This document shows positions 13,108 through 25,654 of a stretch of DNA of 64,000 nucleotides, piece after piece (the first letter of the stretch is position 1; each line of letters begins with the position of its first letter). The notes beneath the pieces are model-generated. The model ran no database searches. It was not told the origin of the DNA and worked only from the letters and a program-made list of their open reading frames with translations. Made by a program: the position numbers and the translations under genes. The stretch is taken from the NCBI RefSeq assembly GCF_965363235.1, contig NC_134838.1, forward strand, positions 6,453,001 to 6,517,000, in the 5' to 3' direction. The stretch is from Mytilus galloprovincialis. Taxonomy: Eukaryota; Mollusca; Bivalvia; Mytilida; Mytilidae.

Positions 13108-13302
13108 ATGCATTTTGTTATGAATGCTTGTGCTAAATTGTTATTCAAAATGCCCGGGAAAATATGTGGGCTATACCTAGGCAAGCACTTTAAACATAAC
13201 ATGGCAAACCATTCTGTCACACCAGTACCATCAGAGCAAATATTTTCATCTGCAAGACAAATTTACAAAGTTGCAAAACTGACTATTCCAAACAATAGTT
13301 GA
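13108..13302 (+). pseudogene. hAT transposase C-terminal remnant
   Basis: A 64-codon frame carries TPVPSEQIFSSARQI followed by LTIPNN, resembling the hAT C-terminal dimerisation region (ATSVPSERVFS.AG.I ... L.P.N). Nothing of the catalytic core is seen upstream, so this is a fragment of a plain DNA transposon, or of a gene derived from one. Inserted beside it is the LINE at 13413. Family call rests on motif memory only. Confidence 0.45.
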
Positions 13303-13412
13303 CAAGAAAATGATCCAAACAAAATAATTTGTTGCATCCTCTTGTTACCCTCAATGAAAAATTCAACCTCTAATTCTCACTCTTTTTTGTAAACAGTACG
13401 TGCTGGTTGTGA

Positions 13413-14966
13413 CCAATAGAAATAGAAATGGGACCCATAACAGATGAGGAGATCAAAGCAGCCATTAAAAAACTTAAAAACAACAAAGCTCCTGGGGTAG
13501 ATGGCATACCAGCAGAAGTACTAAAATCAGACATAAATCTCAACGTGAACATCCTACGTGATTTGCTGAATGAAATATGGGATAAGAAATACTACCTACT
13601 CAGTGGAAAGATGGTATCATCATAAAACTACCAAAGAAAGGTAACCTTACAGATTGTAACAACTGGCGTGGAATTACTTTACTATCAGTGCCTGGTAAGA
13701 TACTTTGTAGAATAATTTTAGAACGAATCAAAGACAAAATCGATTCCATTCTACGGGAAGAACAAAGTGGATTTAGAACAAACCGTGCATGTATAGATAA
13801 CATCCTCATACTGAGAAATATTATAGAACAGGCACTAGAATGGAGGTCACCCATATATATAAATTATGTGGATTTTGAAAAAGACTTTGATAGCGTCCAT
13901 AGAGAGTCACTTTGGTACATCATGAGTATGTATGGAATTCCACAGAAAATAATTAACATCATTATGGAAATGTATGATGGTTTTAGATGTGCAGTCAAAC
14001 ATGATGGAAAACTATCAGATTGGTTTTTAATAACATCTGGAGTAAGACAGGGATGCATAATATCTCCTTTTCTCTTTATATTGGTGGTTGACTGGGTAAT
14101 GAAGAAGACAACAACTGAAAATCATGGTATACAGTGGGGACTAACAACATTCTTAGAGGACATGGACTTTACTGATGATATCAGCCTCTTTTCTCATACA
14201 CATGAACACATGTAGAAAAAGACAGATAAAGTTACATCAGAGGCAGCGAAAGTAGGACTGAAGATAAATGCAAAGAAAACTAAGGTGATGAAGATAGGTA
14301 CAAAGAACAATAAAGCAATAACAGTGAACGGAAAAGAACTGGAACAAGTAAACTCATTCAATTATCTTGGTAGTAGAGTAAATGCAGAAGGAAATATTGA
14401 AGAAGAAGTTAACATCCGTATTGGCAAAGCAGCTTCTGCATTCAAAAACCTGAATAACATATGGAAAAACAACAAAATATCCAGGAAGACAAAGATCAGA
14501 TTGTATGTGAGCAATGTTAGATCAGTTCTGTTGTACGGTTCAGAAACATGGAGAACAACCAAAAAAGTAGAAAGTCAAATTAGAGGATTCGAAGGACGCT
14601 GTTTGAGACGAATAATTAACATCAGATGGCCAAATGTTATTTCAAACAGTGAACTATCAGAAAGAACAGGTGTGAAGAATATAGTGAACGAGATCATCAG
14701 AAGGAGGTGGAAATATATTGGACATATACTGCGAATGGATAACAACCGGCATGTGAAAAAGGTATTGACATGGACACCACAAGAGACAAGAAAGCCTGGA
14801 AGACCGAAAGGCACATGGAGAAGAGATATAGCAGCAGAGATAAAAAGGCATGGTTACACCTGGAATCAAATAGAAAAAATCGCGGAAAGATAGAACGAGT
14901 TGGAGGTCCCTTGTTGATGCCTTATGTGTTCAAGAACATGAAGAGGATTAAGTAAGTAAGTAAAAA
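13413..14966 (+). mobile_element. 5'-truncated LINE (non-LTR) with reverse transcriptase
   Basis: Flanked by an 11-bp target duplication, GCTGGTTGTGA, at 13402-13412 and 14967-14977. It encodes the start of a reverse transcriptase (EEIKAAIKKLKNNKAPGVDG), then WRGITLLSVPGKI, EEQSGFRTNRACIDNILILR, VRQGCIISPFLF, the catalytic box FTDDISLF (usual FADD) and LKINAKKTK, and a C-terminal region with YLGSRVNAEGN and RRRWKYIGHILRM...GRPKGTWRR. One frameshift lies near 13590-13600 and one in-frame stop at 14213 (TAG where CAG is usual). It ends in a (TAAG)n tail at 14950-14962. The endonuclease is missing, so it is dead on arrival. The clade (RTE/CR1-like) is uncertain. Confidence 0.93.
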
Positions 14967-14977
14967 GCTGGTTGTGA

Positions 14978-16182
14978 GCTATTTTAATGTTGAACAACAA
15001 ACCACAGAATGTAAAGTACATATTTTTGTGTTTCCATGTTGTAATTATATTCCTGAGCGAGTACTCAAGTATAACTTAATAAAACCAACAAGTATTTCAT
15101 TTGAAATTATTCACCGAGTTGACATCCCTAGTATTTACCATCATCTATATTCCATAGTACTTTTTTTTGGTGAATTCTGGAATTATATGAAATATGGCTA
15201 AGATAATTAAGGCACATGAGTTTTGTGTACATAAAATGGTTTCCCCCACCACATGTACTCTGTGAGGCTATCTTGACCACGTGTTGTGGTTTTTAAGGTG
15301 TATTTTTTCAAAGTATTTTGTGTTTTACGTGGTTTGCTGTACTGTCCAATGTATAAGGTTATTCCAGTAATCCTTTCTGTGTATTAAAAGTATTGATAGA
15401 AAATACAATTGAATACAGACACTTAAAATTTATTATCATATAACAGGTAATTATCACAGAATTATGCACAATGTAAATGACTGACAATTTTTCTTGTCTT
15501 AAATTAATATTGTTCTTCCAGTAATTATTTGGTCAAATATCGAAAATTGTTAGGCGAAAAATATGTTTGACCAAATTTCTTAAGTGAAAATAATTTGCCT
15601 TTAAAATCAAAACAGCAGAACAATATAACTATTACAAATCTACTAAAAACAGTATATAAAATGTACAATTACTCCTTATTGTGACCTTTTTGAGACATTC
15701 AGATCTACCACCAGTTGAACTGTAAAATTCTCATTTACATGTATAGGAAAGGATAGATTGTATATAACATATATTATGAAAAAATTGTAAACTCATTGTA
15801 AAGATATAATTTATAAAAAATAGTAAAAATTCTTATCACATTTCAACAATAGTAAATTCTTTAAAAAACAAAATAAACAAATACTTTAAACAATAAATAA
15901 TTTCCATTTAAAGGTTTCTCTTCTATAATTTACTACATGTACAAGTTAGCATACACTTTTTTGGGATCTGTTTTCATATTGTAATTTTCATCAATTAATG
16001 ATCATATATAGAAATTTAACTACTGAAGCTTGCAGCAAGATTACAAAGCTGATAATATGAAATGTTTCTTGCTTTTCTTAATTTTTGCCTTCAGTTCAAA
16101 TCTCTTTATAGAATTTTTATAGAAATGAAGCAAATACATAAAGTGTGGATATCAAAACAACATAACTAATTTGTCTATCCTA
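14978..16182. other. Gene-free stretch, 3' flank of CIMIP2C
   Basis: AT-rich, no coding exon recognised. On the minus strand it should hold the 3' UTR of CIMIP2C; the reverse complement of AATAAA is at 15429-15434, far from the stop, so the true poly(A) site is uncertain. Confidence 0.5.
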
Positions 16183-19100
16183 TTATCGCTTTTCAAAACA
16201 AACATCCCTCATTTCTCTGTCTCGTTGGGAACTTCTGTCAGCAAATCTTCGTATAAGAGGTGATCTTCTAGCCTCATGGTCTAGGTATGGCAGATTGATG
16301 TTATCTGAATGTCGGGTAGACATTATAACACTGTTAGAAATAAAAAAAAGATTATTTTAGTATTCAAAAATTATGCATAAACTAAACTATGAATACGTTT
16401 TATTACTACAAGTACCACAGCGTGGGTTTTAATGTGTTATTCCAATGTCTGCTTCAGAGTTATACAGTTAAAATTTCATAAATAATGAAGAAAAATATAA
16501 AATTATGTATGAAACTATTTACTATTAAAGGTGTATATTTCAGACCACATATCAGGAAGATATATTTTTGGGACAAGTTTGTTTTTTGTATCAAAAAATC
16601 TTGTTCTTTAAACATCAGCAACAGTTGGAACGATATTAAATTTTAAAGAATTCAAAGAATATTGATTTAACAAGAACACCAGAGTCCCACAATAGTTTGA
16701 AACACACTTTTATAAACAAATGATGAGGCACTCCACTGTAACAGTTGAAGGCTTTCAATTTTCTACAGAACATTAGTACACTGCAGTGTTTTTCACAATG
16801 TAAAAATTGACCTTGTAAATGTGCTTATTGAGTTAAGGACTCTATGCCATCTTATTTGTAACCTGTTTCTTTAAGGGTTTGATCTTCGGCTACACTAAAG
16901 ATTGCAGGTGTGAACTACTGTTAAGTTGTCTGCTTAAAATACAAAATTACTGATTTCTTCCAAAGTTTTTGACTTTGAACACTTTTATGAGTTGCAGTAC
17001 ATAACATGAGAACAAACATACATTTTCTCAAAAGTTCATAGCATAAATTTTATTTTTACTTGGCTTGAGACGAGATAGAAATGCTTGTACCAGCCTTGCA
17101 TTCTGCTTGTTTCTAACTGTATACCCACAAACAAAAATTCTCTGGAGATAATTTATAGTCATCTATATTTGCTCCCGAAATGGTTGTGGTGCAAAACAAA
17201 TGATACATGTTGACATGATATCATCAATTAATATTCAGTCAAATCTTACATCAGTTTAGTTTACTATAAAAGATTACAATAAAGTGTATTGATAAACTTT
17301 TGTGACCGACTGAAAAAATATGTCTAGACAGTCCTGTGGTTGTCGGTGCTCATTTTAAGTGCAGGAGGTGATGATTTAGGTGACAACTTTATCAAACATA
17401 ATTTAAAACAATGGTTAACTCAGTTTATGAATAATATATATACACAGAAACTCTCAAAATTGCTCAAGAAATAAGTCTTAAAAAACTCACTCTGTTATCA
17501 ATCATATCTGATTAGGTTTTTTTCAATGAATTTGTTTAAATGTGAGTTTGATATTTGAACAATAAAATACATTGAATTGAAAGGTTGGAATTTATTACAG
17601 CCGATTCAAAAATACAGTTAGATTTTTCCAAATTCTGCAATCTGCCACCTCTAGTTTGATAGTCTAGAAAGCTCTTTTGGACTGAGCACAATCATGAGTA
17701 TTTATTTTTCACCTGTAGCCAGACCTATATTTAATTTTCTTCATGGTTGCTTTTTTTTCTATTATAATCCAAACTAGTTGAGATATCTTAACTGATGAAA
17801 TACTATTTATTCTGATTGTAACTATTTAACCAGATAGTGTTTTCTTTTAATTTTGAAAACGAACTTGTGACATGTTATATGCTTTATACATGTACTGATT
17901 GTAAGGCCAATCATTTTAATTGACGGTAAGAAGAAAGTAGAAGAACAAGAAGAATGAGAGATCTGTTTCAGACTTAACCATTGTACTCACCACATGTGAA
18001 CTCAGGTATCTCTTTAGACCATTACCACACACCACACGATCAAATCAGCGTGCAAACTCAAACACACAGATGGTTAGCAAAAAACATATTACACTTCGTG
18101 TTTTATAAATTAAAATTTGTCTCAAAAGTGCTTTTGCAATGCCACACACAATGTGATTTCATAATCAAAGTTCATTGCATTTCAAATGCTCATGCTAAAA
18201 ATGTGCAACAAATGAAATATTTTGAAAAAAAGCTAAATTTGTGTGACATTATAATATAGAATTATTTCCCACTTATTATCAAGATACATGTTTTAACAGC
18301 TTTTTTTTAACTTTTGAAGTTCAGTCTTAAATTCTTAAATAAAAAATGTTTACAAAAAGATTTGTTTTGTTTATCGTATGGGTGTACATTTGACTATTCT
18401 ACATTAATCTACAACATCTATAAGCTAGACATGCATACATGTACATGTAGATTTTATATATATACATAATATATTACCAAATTACCTTAATACAAATGTA
18501 CTCTACTCTACTTTTTAGTGATTTTGGCTAAATTATTATCTAAGCAGGCACAAGAATAGTATATTTATTTTTTTTCTACAACACAGTCTATTGAATATAA
18601 CTAGAAAAAGTACATTTTTTCCTTAGAGTTTAATATGTTCAGAAAACTAATTTGGCATGTTATTAGTAATATCTAAAGAGAATTTAGCTGTATTATTGCA
18701 TATTGGTCAAATTTAATTTTAAGAGTGGGAAAAAAGCTACAAAGTACAGACTACTAGTATTAAGGCTACATATAATAGACAACATAGATAAAACTCTAGA
18801 AAACTTAACAAATGATTGCACCAGACTCAGCAAAAATGTCAACAAAGAAGAAAAAATAGAACTAAAGCGTACAAAACATTAACAAACTACTATATATTAA
18901 TAAAACATTAGCAACACTTAACTATCTACGCTTTGCCTTTTAAGGGCGATACACACACCAACAAACCAACATTTTTGGCCTTGAATAAGAGTAAACATTT
19001 AGTATACATATGGTATGTATGTATGAGTGTCTTTCATTTTCTGAAAAGTTCTCATTTATAAGTTATTTTTTTATAAAGAAAGCATCCAGCAGCCAGTCAT

Positions 19101-22100
19101 ACTCATAAATAAAAAAAATCATAAATTCATTATTGTAATAGTACTAGTCCATGTCTTTTTTTAAAGCCTAAATTTTGCAACTTCCAACATTTTATCTAAT
19201 CCTTAATCCCATAGGAAATAACATAAGTGTCTGAGAAAAGAAAACGTGCAAGTTAAAGGTTAAAGATAATTATGTGCTCAATATTAAGTCATAAGCTAAA
19301 GCTTTGTGCAGTTAATAAGCATACATATATAAAACAAAGACAAGCAGTTTGTACACCCATAACTTACAACTTAACATTTCTACGTAACTGATCTTCAGCA
19401 TCACTAGGTATATTAAAGTGTGCAGTTCTTTTAACTGTTCCGGATTTGTCAACATAATGTTCTCTATGTCTCTGTGCAAGCTGAAAAAAAGGGAGAACAT
19501 AAACTTTTTACTAAACAAGGGAGAACATAAACTGTTTACTAAACAAGGGAGAACATAAACTGTTTACTAAAAAAGGGAGAACATAAACTGTTTACTAAAA
19601 AAGGGAGAACATAAACTGTTTACTAAACAATATTTTTTTCATCAAACATTTACAATACTCGTGTCCAATTTTGATTTACAACTGCCACATTTAAAACTTA
19701 ATTGTAACAAGTTTACAACTGCCACATTTAAAACTTATTGTTAATAAAGTTCTGTTATAACATAATGTAAGAGACAAATTTCATCCCCACCCACAAAGGT
19801 TATTTTATTCTGTGTCTAATGTCAACAACCTACAAATGTAACTTTGTGCAGTAATTTAAATATATACTTGTATGTTTTATAAAAGTATTTGTCTTATGAA
19901 TCAATGTTTATGGGCCTATGATTGGTAAAATAAAACAATATATAGTGTCTAAATTAAAACACAATGTCTTTTCATGCATATTTTTATAAAGAAGGTTTAA
20001 AATAAAATTTAGTATATTGAATTTTACCCTGTCATATGATTTTAATTCTTCTTTTCTGTCAAAATCTACATTTGTTAATGAATATTTTGGTGTTAATAGC
20101 CATCTGTCCCTATTTCTTGCTCTATTGCTAATGACTGTTTCTGGTCTGTGTGTGTAGTATGTAGGAAAGTCACCGCCGCGACAGTAAGGGTCAGCTGATG
20201 CACTTAAAACTCGGGAACGGTAATCTTGGAAATGCTTTGATGTTGCTTCACCATATGTTTCACCATAATCATATTTTGTTGTTGGACAGTGACCTTGGTA
20301 CCTGTAAAAAAAAATACACCAGTTTAAATAAACAATAGCAGGTACATTTAGTATATATTGGACTCTGTATATTTAACATCTGTGTCAAAGACATCAATGG
20401 ATTTAATATCCAACTCAACCCAACTAATGCCACGGTTTTCCACTCTGGTTAAACTTATATATTTCACTTTGTTTTGTGTAACTTTGACATAATTAGGCAT
20501 TTGTATTTCATTGTTGAATAAATAAGTTAAGAAAAGATTATTTTTTTTTTTTTATACCAGAAATGGCCTAGATTATTCACCCTGTACTCATGGTTTTTGT
20601 TGATCCTAAACATTAATTGAAAGTCAAAACATGCTGCAGAGACATACCCTTAACAGTATAATAGATCTAGTAGACGACACAGTGAAAAACCAAAATATTA
20701 TCTAGACCAGATTACATTCTTAATGTATTTTGGGTATTTCTGTAGTTCGGCTTCTATCTCAATGACATAAATTCTTTATATTATTATATTTAATAATTTA
20801 AAAATTAAAGAGTGCTTTCTTAATTTTTTGTTATAGTCCAAATATAGGCCTCAAAAATACAATGCCCATGTAAAATAATGTTATGCTTGACTGACACAAC
20901 CAATTTTATGTGTGCAAACAATATGTTAAATGATCTGATCGTTATTTAGGCATCTGTCACATCATTCAACAATTCAGTGTGGCTTTAGAAATTTTAAATT
21001 TTTTTTATACACGAATCTTAGTGCTGTTTACAGATAGCCATATAGTTAAGTTGAAAATGGACATGGGGAATGTGTTAAGAAGACAGCAGCCCGACCAAAG
21101 AGCAGACAAAAAGTGTATATTTTTTCCTTGTCTACAATTGTCACTATTTTCAAATTTCTACACTACCAACTTGTGGCCTTCTTTTACTTTAGAAGTGACA
21201 TATCGGATCTCTATAGAGCCAGACTTAACCATACTTAATTCTATCCTCAAACAGTGACAGGATTATAAGTCAACCTAATGACAGTGTAGAGGTAGAAACT
21301 TTACCTCAACTCATACCTAACCCTAAAACTGCACCCAATCCTAGAACCCAACCGCAACCATATTATAAAATGAATCCTATCCCTAAAGAATACACCTTAT
21401 TGCTAATCCCAGCTGACCCGGGCGCTTGAACTTTTGATGCATACAACAATCACTTTTCCATTGTGGCGTCAGATATTTTGTTTTATGACGTCAAAATTTA
21501 TAGGGAACCTGTGTGATATCCAGTAATGGGAGACAAATAGCGATAAGGTGTATAGGGATCCCAAAACTTAAGCATAATAATTTGTAAACGGAGATGTGAA
21601 AAATAAATAAAAATGAGAAAATTATATTTAACAGTTTAATATACTTAACAATATAAACATAAACATATTTTCAAAAATAAAATCTGATTAGATCATGTAC
21701 AGTGTGGCTGTTATTTAAACACCTAACGTTACATGTAACATAACAAAAGCTAAAATATGTCAACCCTAGTAATAAAAAAAAATAGAGCTGGACTATTTTT
21801 TTTATTTTTGTCCTTAATAACAATATTCCATTAAAAATGCAGACTAACCTTTATCTGTATTATAGTTTAATTAGAGTCAGTATAGTTTAACATAAAAACG
21901 TCATAAACTTTAAAGGTGTTGTCCTGAAGTTGTACTGATTGCAATCAGATTGATCCTTCGAGTAGTGATGAGGATGTTAATCATCTTTCAAATGTATTTT
22001 AAAACTCAAAGAAAGGAATATCTGAATGTTTGCTTACCCAGGCATGAACCTTGGGGGAATAAAGGTTGCATTGTTTGTTGTAATCAGTGTACCAGCCGCC

Positions 22101-22108
22101 CTCGACAT
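16183..22108 (-). CDS. CIMIP2C: Ciliary microtubule inner protein 2C (FAM166C/C2orf70 family)
   Basis: Four coding exons on the minus strand: 22108-22038, 20301-20028, 19480-19368 and 16330-16183. Each is bounded by AG/GT and the phases join (71+274+113+148 = 606 nt), giving 201 aa, about the length of the vertebrate protein. Residues 1-24 (MSRAAGT...FIPPRFMPG) match the vertebrate N-terminus. Exon 2 has the family blocks YQGHCPTTKYDYGETYG (25-41), KHFQDYR (46-52), GGDFPT (66-71) and RDRWL (88-92). Exon 3 has HYVDKSGTVKR, and the end MRDVCFEKR resembles the vertebrate KRDCYFEFRA. Members of this family lie inside the doublet microtubules of motile cilia and flagella; there is no signal peptide or membrane segment. 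The start has A at -3. The third exon would hit a stop if not spliced at its GTAAGT donor, which supports the fourth exon. The paralogues FAM166A/B are less similar from memory. Confidence 0.92.
19491..19630. repeat. Minisatellite, 28-bp unit, five copies, beside a splice acceptor
   Basis: Units start with GGGAGAACATAAACTGTTTA at 19491, 19519, 19547, 19575 and 19603. The array begins 10 bp upstream (in transcript terms) of the acceptor of CIMIP2C coding exon 3, inside the region where the pyrimidine tract and branch site would be. Confidence 0.92.
20302..22037 (-). other. CIMIP2C intron 1
   Basis: No further coding exon. Holds a short piece (about 21060-21110) of the repeat seen intact at 23030, with AGACAGCAGCCCGACCAAAG, and a stretch of CCTAACCCTAAA-like sequence at 21310-21400 that is irregular and not telomeric. 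Confidence 0.5.
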
Positions 22109-22741
22109 GATGACTTTTTAGATAGCGAAATTACAATGTGCAAGTTGTTTACATGCCGATGTACTGACACGTGCTAATATTACGCGGGTAAAGTAGTGCA
22201 TTTTCATGTTCAGATTATCATGTAAAATTCATTTAAGGGGATATTTTATAGCAATATTTATATTCAAAACAATAATCTTTATTATTAATAGTTAAATTAA
22301 CATCCTAATACATTCATTTATATCATATATTCATCCGTTGAAATTTATGAACTACTTTCTTCGTCGCTAATAACAACATTGATTGTCAAATTGGCTGTTT
22401 TCCTATCTGCACAAGGGAGATTACTTCTTAACAATTTGCTAAATACCCAAACCTTTTCATATACAATAACGTACTTCAATTATATTGGGAATAAATGTCA
22501 ACTACATGAAAACTTGATGTAGTCTGAATTCAAGAGACTTGTTTCTCCTAGAAGTTGAGTCTCTTTTCAAAAGATAGTTTGCTACGAATTTTTTTTTCAC
22601 ATTTTGTCAGATTTTCGGTATCCTCTGTTTTTATCCATTAAAGTGCCTCTAAATTTTTGGCCCATTTAATTCCTATGCTGTCAATTTTGGATTTTTCTCT
22701 TTTTTTAGAACAAATGCATATTATTTCCACTTCTTTGTTAT

Positions 22742-22815
22742 AAATAGACAATAGACAATATTTTATTCGCACAAACACATTTACATTAAATGGTTATGGC
22801 ATACAAAATTAAGAC
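22742..22815 (-). mobile_element. LINE 3'-tail-like fragment
   Basis: ACAATATTTTATTCGCACAA...CATTTACATTAAATGGTTATGGCATA recurs at 41767-41850. Read on the minus strand it ends in a GCGAATAAAATATTGTCTATTGTC-type tail, like the 3' end of a LINE. Fragment only. Confidence 0.45.
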
Positions 22816-23029
22816 AATATAAATGATTGAAAAAAAAAAAACATAAATAAGAAATTAGAAAACAAAAAATTGACATGAGATGTACATGATTTTGATAAAA
22901 TATTTTTTTATACCCCTCACTCATTTTCTCAACATTTTGTCTAAAGAGACTGACTTGATTGGTTTGACATTTTTATTACTAAATAAAACTGTTCATTGTC
23001 AATACACATTTTTTTCACAGAATTTATAA

Positions 23030-23900
23030 AATTGAGAATGGAAATGGAGAATGTGTCAAAGAGACAAAAACCCGACCATAGAACAGACAACAGCAGAAGG
23101 TCACCAACAGGTAATAATAAATAATAAATAAGTTTTATTTAGAGTCGGCAAGGTATACAAACATAGACAAACATAAGCTCTAATGAGCTTTTAACCGACA
23201 TATGAGACATTTTTAACAATACAACATTTATAACAATACAACACATAATATAATACACATGCAATAAATTTCACAGCACAAAAATGAAGCACTAAAAGCA
23301 GGATATGAGCATAAGCTAGGTATTAAAGCTAAAAGCATATAAGTGTAAACTAGGCATAAAAAGCTGGCAAAATGCATAGCATAAAAATTTGAAAAATGGG
23401 GTATGATCTAGATGGTAAATAAATTTGCATAATATATAAACTAAAAGTCTGCACAAACTGTGCACTTACAGTCATTTCCATTCCATGACTTTAAAATATT
23501 TTTGAACTGACTAAAATTAGCAATTTTTCTAAAATCATCAGGTAGATCATTCCATAAAACAGCAGCTGTGTATTTAAAAGAGTTCTTACCATAGGTTGAT
23601 GTTCGGACCCTAGGTATATCTACAATATTAGAATATCTAAAATTATATTTACAATCTTTCAATCATTCAGGTCTTTAATGCAGCAAGAAATTCCTGCACC
23701 CGGAGGCGTCCTTCAGTTTGCCCCTAAACAAATATATATACTAGTTCAGTGATAATGAACACCATACTAAACTTCAAATTGTACACAGGAAACTAGAATT
23801 AAAAATAATACATTAGACTAACAAAGGCCAGAGGCTCCTGACTTGGGACAGGCGCAAAATGCGGTGGGGTTAAACATGTTTATGAGATTTGAGTTTAAGT
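23030..23900 (+). mobile_element. Dispersed repeat split by a LINE insertion
   Basis: Left part 23030-23112 (AATGTGTCAAAGAGAC... GGTCACCAACAGGT) and right part 23668-23900 (CAGGTCTTTAATGCAGCAAG ... GCACCCGGAGGCGTCC ... GGCCAGAGGCTCCTGACTTG) read as one unit once the LINE piece between is removed. A partial copy is at 21060. No coding capacity seen. Confidence 0.7.
23113..23667 (-). mobile_element. LINE 3' fragment with conserved C-terminus
   Basis: A 73-codon minus-strand frame holds RVRTSTYGKNSFKYTAAVLW and NDLPDDFRKIANFSQFKNIL, then a cysteine-rich end CKCTVC, the typical extreme C-terminus of CR1-like LINEs. A 3' UTR follows and ends AATAAAACTTATTTATTATT. CAGGT at 23108-23112 and 23668-23672 looks like the target duplication. 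Strongly 5'-truncated. Confidence 0.8.
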
Positions 23901-24361
23901 TTGAATATAATATTTTGTGAATTCATCGATATTTTCCACTTGTATATATCACATCAATTTGGGAAAGAATTCCTGAACGAGATTAGACGCCAGAAAAATA
24001 CATCCTTACTTTGTACACATCTGGGACTATTCAATACTAACTTGAGTTAGAAACAAATTTATCATGTATTATTTCTGATATTGCAGAAAGCAAATGTAAA
24101 AACAATACCCATCTAAAATGAATGCCTATGACAAAAGGAAAAAAAAAGTCCAACTTTAAACACCAGAATAACAACGTGATAATAAATTAATTGAATTGAA
24201 ACAACCTACAATCTGTCTCTTCCATGTTATAACGACACTTAAATAGGAGTTAGAAAAGTAGTAGACAGTGCAAATAATTGAAAAGAGAACGCAATATCTC
24301 CGTCTTATCTGTTGGTATCAGGTGCTGTGAATATTGGTAAATAAATGTGTGTTGCTGTTCA

Positions 24362-24610
24362 TTACGAAAAGCGGTCTAGATATTGAGAGATCCATAAAGT
24401 TGATGTAAAGCTGTCTTTGCCATTCTGCACTGTGGCATAGTTCGATGAGGAAACATACAGCAAATATTTGAGAAATTCTGCTTGCTCCTCTTTTAGCTGT
24501 TGACCGATTGCGTCAATTATTCTTCGGATAAATATTTTGGCCACAAATTTACTTGGAATTATCAAAATGGGTGGTTTATACCTTGCCAGTTGTTGCAGTA
24601 ATTAAGAGGT
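24362..24610 (-). mobile_element. LINE reverse transcriptase scrap
   Basis: Minus-strand PSKFVAKIFIRRIIDAIGQQ then LKEEQAEF resembles the RT segment PxK.xARI.L.RIKD.I...LREEQAGFR. In another frame just downstream EWQRQLYINFMD continues the same domain, so at least one frameshift separates them. About 250 bp remain. Confidence 0.6.
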
Positions 24611-25129
24611 CCCTACATGGCTAACTTTACTATTATGCCTTTGGCCCAATCATCACATATTATTTTTCATTCTCATATTGATGTAATAGTGGCGGAAGAA
24701 TTTTAGCAGCAAATTATGGGTCAGCTATGAAGATTTTAGGGATTTCTTTTAAAACTATAATAGAAATAAATGGAGACAGCAAAAACTGATCAGTATGACA
24801 AGACCCACAGCAAAATCAAGGTGAGTAATTAAGGCACCTGGAGCCTTATGGTTTTCTATTAAAAATGTTTGATCTACCACTAATGCATTCGAAAAGATCT
24901 TACCTTCAGAATGAAAAATAATATATTGCTGATTCTATCCTTGTTGTCAGCTTAATACTATTCCATTGTCAGCAGACAATTTAGCTTCTAGCAAGAGACA
25001 TGATAATTTTTGTTTCAACTAGAATACATTTTTATTTTCAGTCTCAGTCTTGATCTTTTGACCATGATGGTGTCTTTATTTGACATATTTTGTATTGCCA
25101 TTAATATATTTAACACCTAAACCACAAAA

Positions 25130-25520
25130 ACTTAACTTTGATCAATAAATCATGGTCAAAATCAGAGGATTAAGGTCAACAAAAATGTACACCTTACAAA
25201 TATTTTATACACCAAACCTAGTTGAATTGTTTCTTATGGAATCTAAGAAACTGAACTTATCATGGAACATAATAGTTGATCCTTGAAACTAAAAAACAAG
25301 GTTGAGGTCAGATCAACCCTATCAAATGGACATGCTTGTTTATGATATTTGAATTGTTTCACATTTGTCATTTTGAGGCCTTTTATAGCGGACTATGCGG
25401 TATGGGCTTTGCTCATTGTTTAAGGCTGTTCAATGACCTACAGTTGTTAATTTTATGTGTCATTTGGTCTCTTGTGAAGAGTTGTCTCATTGACAATCGT
25501 ACCACATCTTCTTATTTTAT
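25130..25520 (+). repeat. Dispersed repeat ending GTCTCATTGACAATCGTACCACATCTTC
   Basis: 25130-25330 resembles the degenerate unit at 12540-12960. 25360-25515 has GGACTATGCGGTATGGGCTT and GTTGTCTCATTGACAATCGT, matching copies at 31610-31890, 53310-53475 and the inverted ones at 12262, 33832 and 42270. Confidence 0.7.
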
Positions 25521-25654
25521 ATGTGTATCTTACAAACATTCAAGAGATAAAACACAGTTATCTGAATATTAATATGTACTGTCTGTAAGAGTAACAGAGT
25601 TTACATTAGCACTTATATTGAGGGTTACCTTCTCTCTGTAGACATAAAAGATTC

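Noticed and set aside
21310-21400. CCTAACCCTAAA-like run as interstitial telomere repeat
   Set aside because: The spacing is irregular and mixed with other words; no run of the hexamer.
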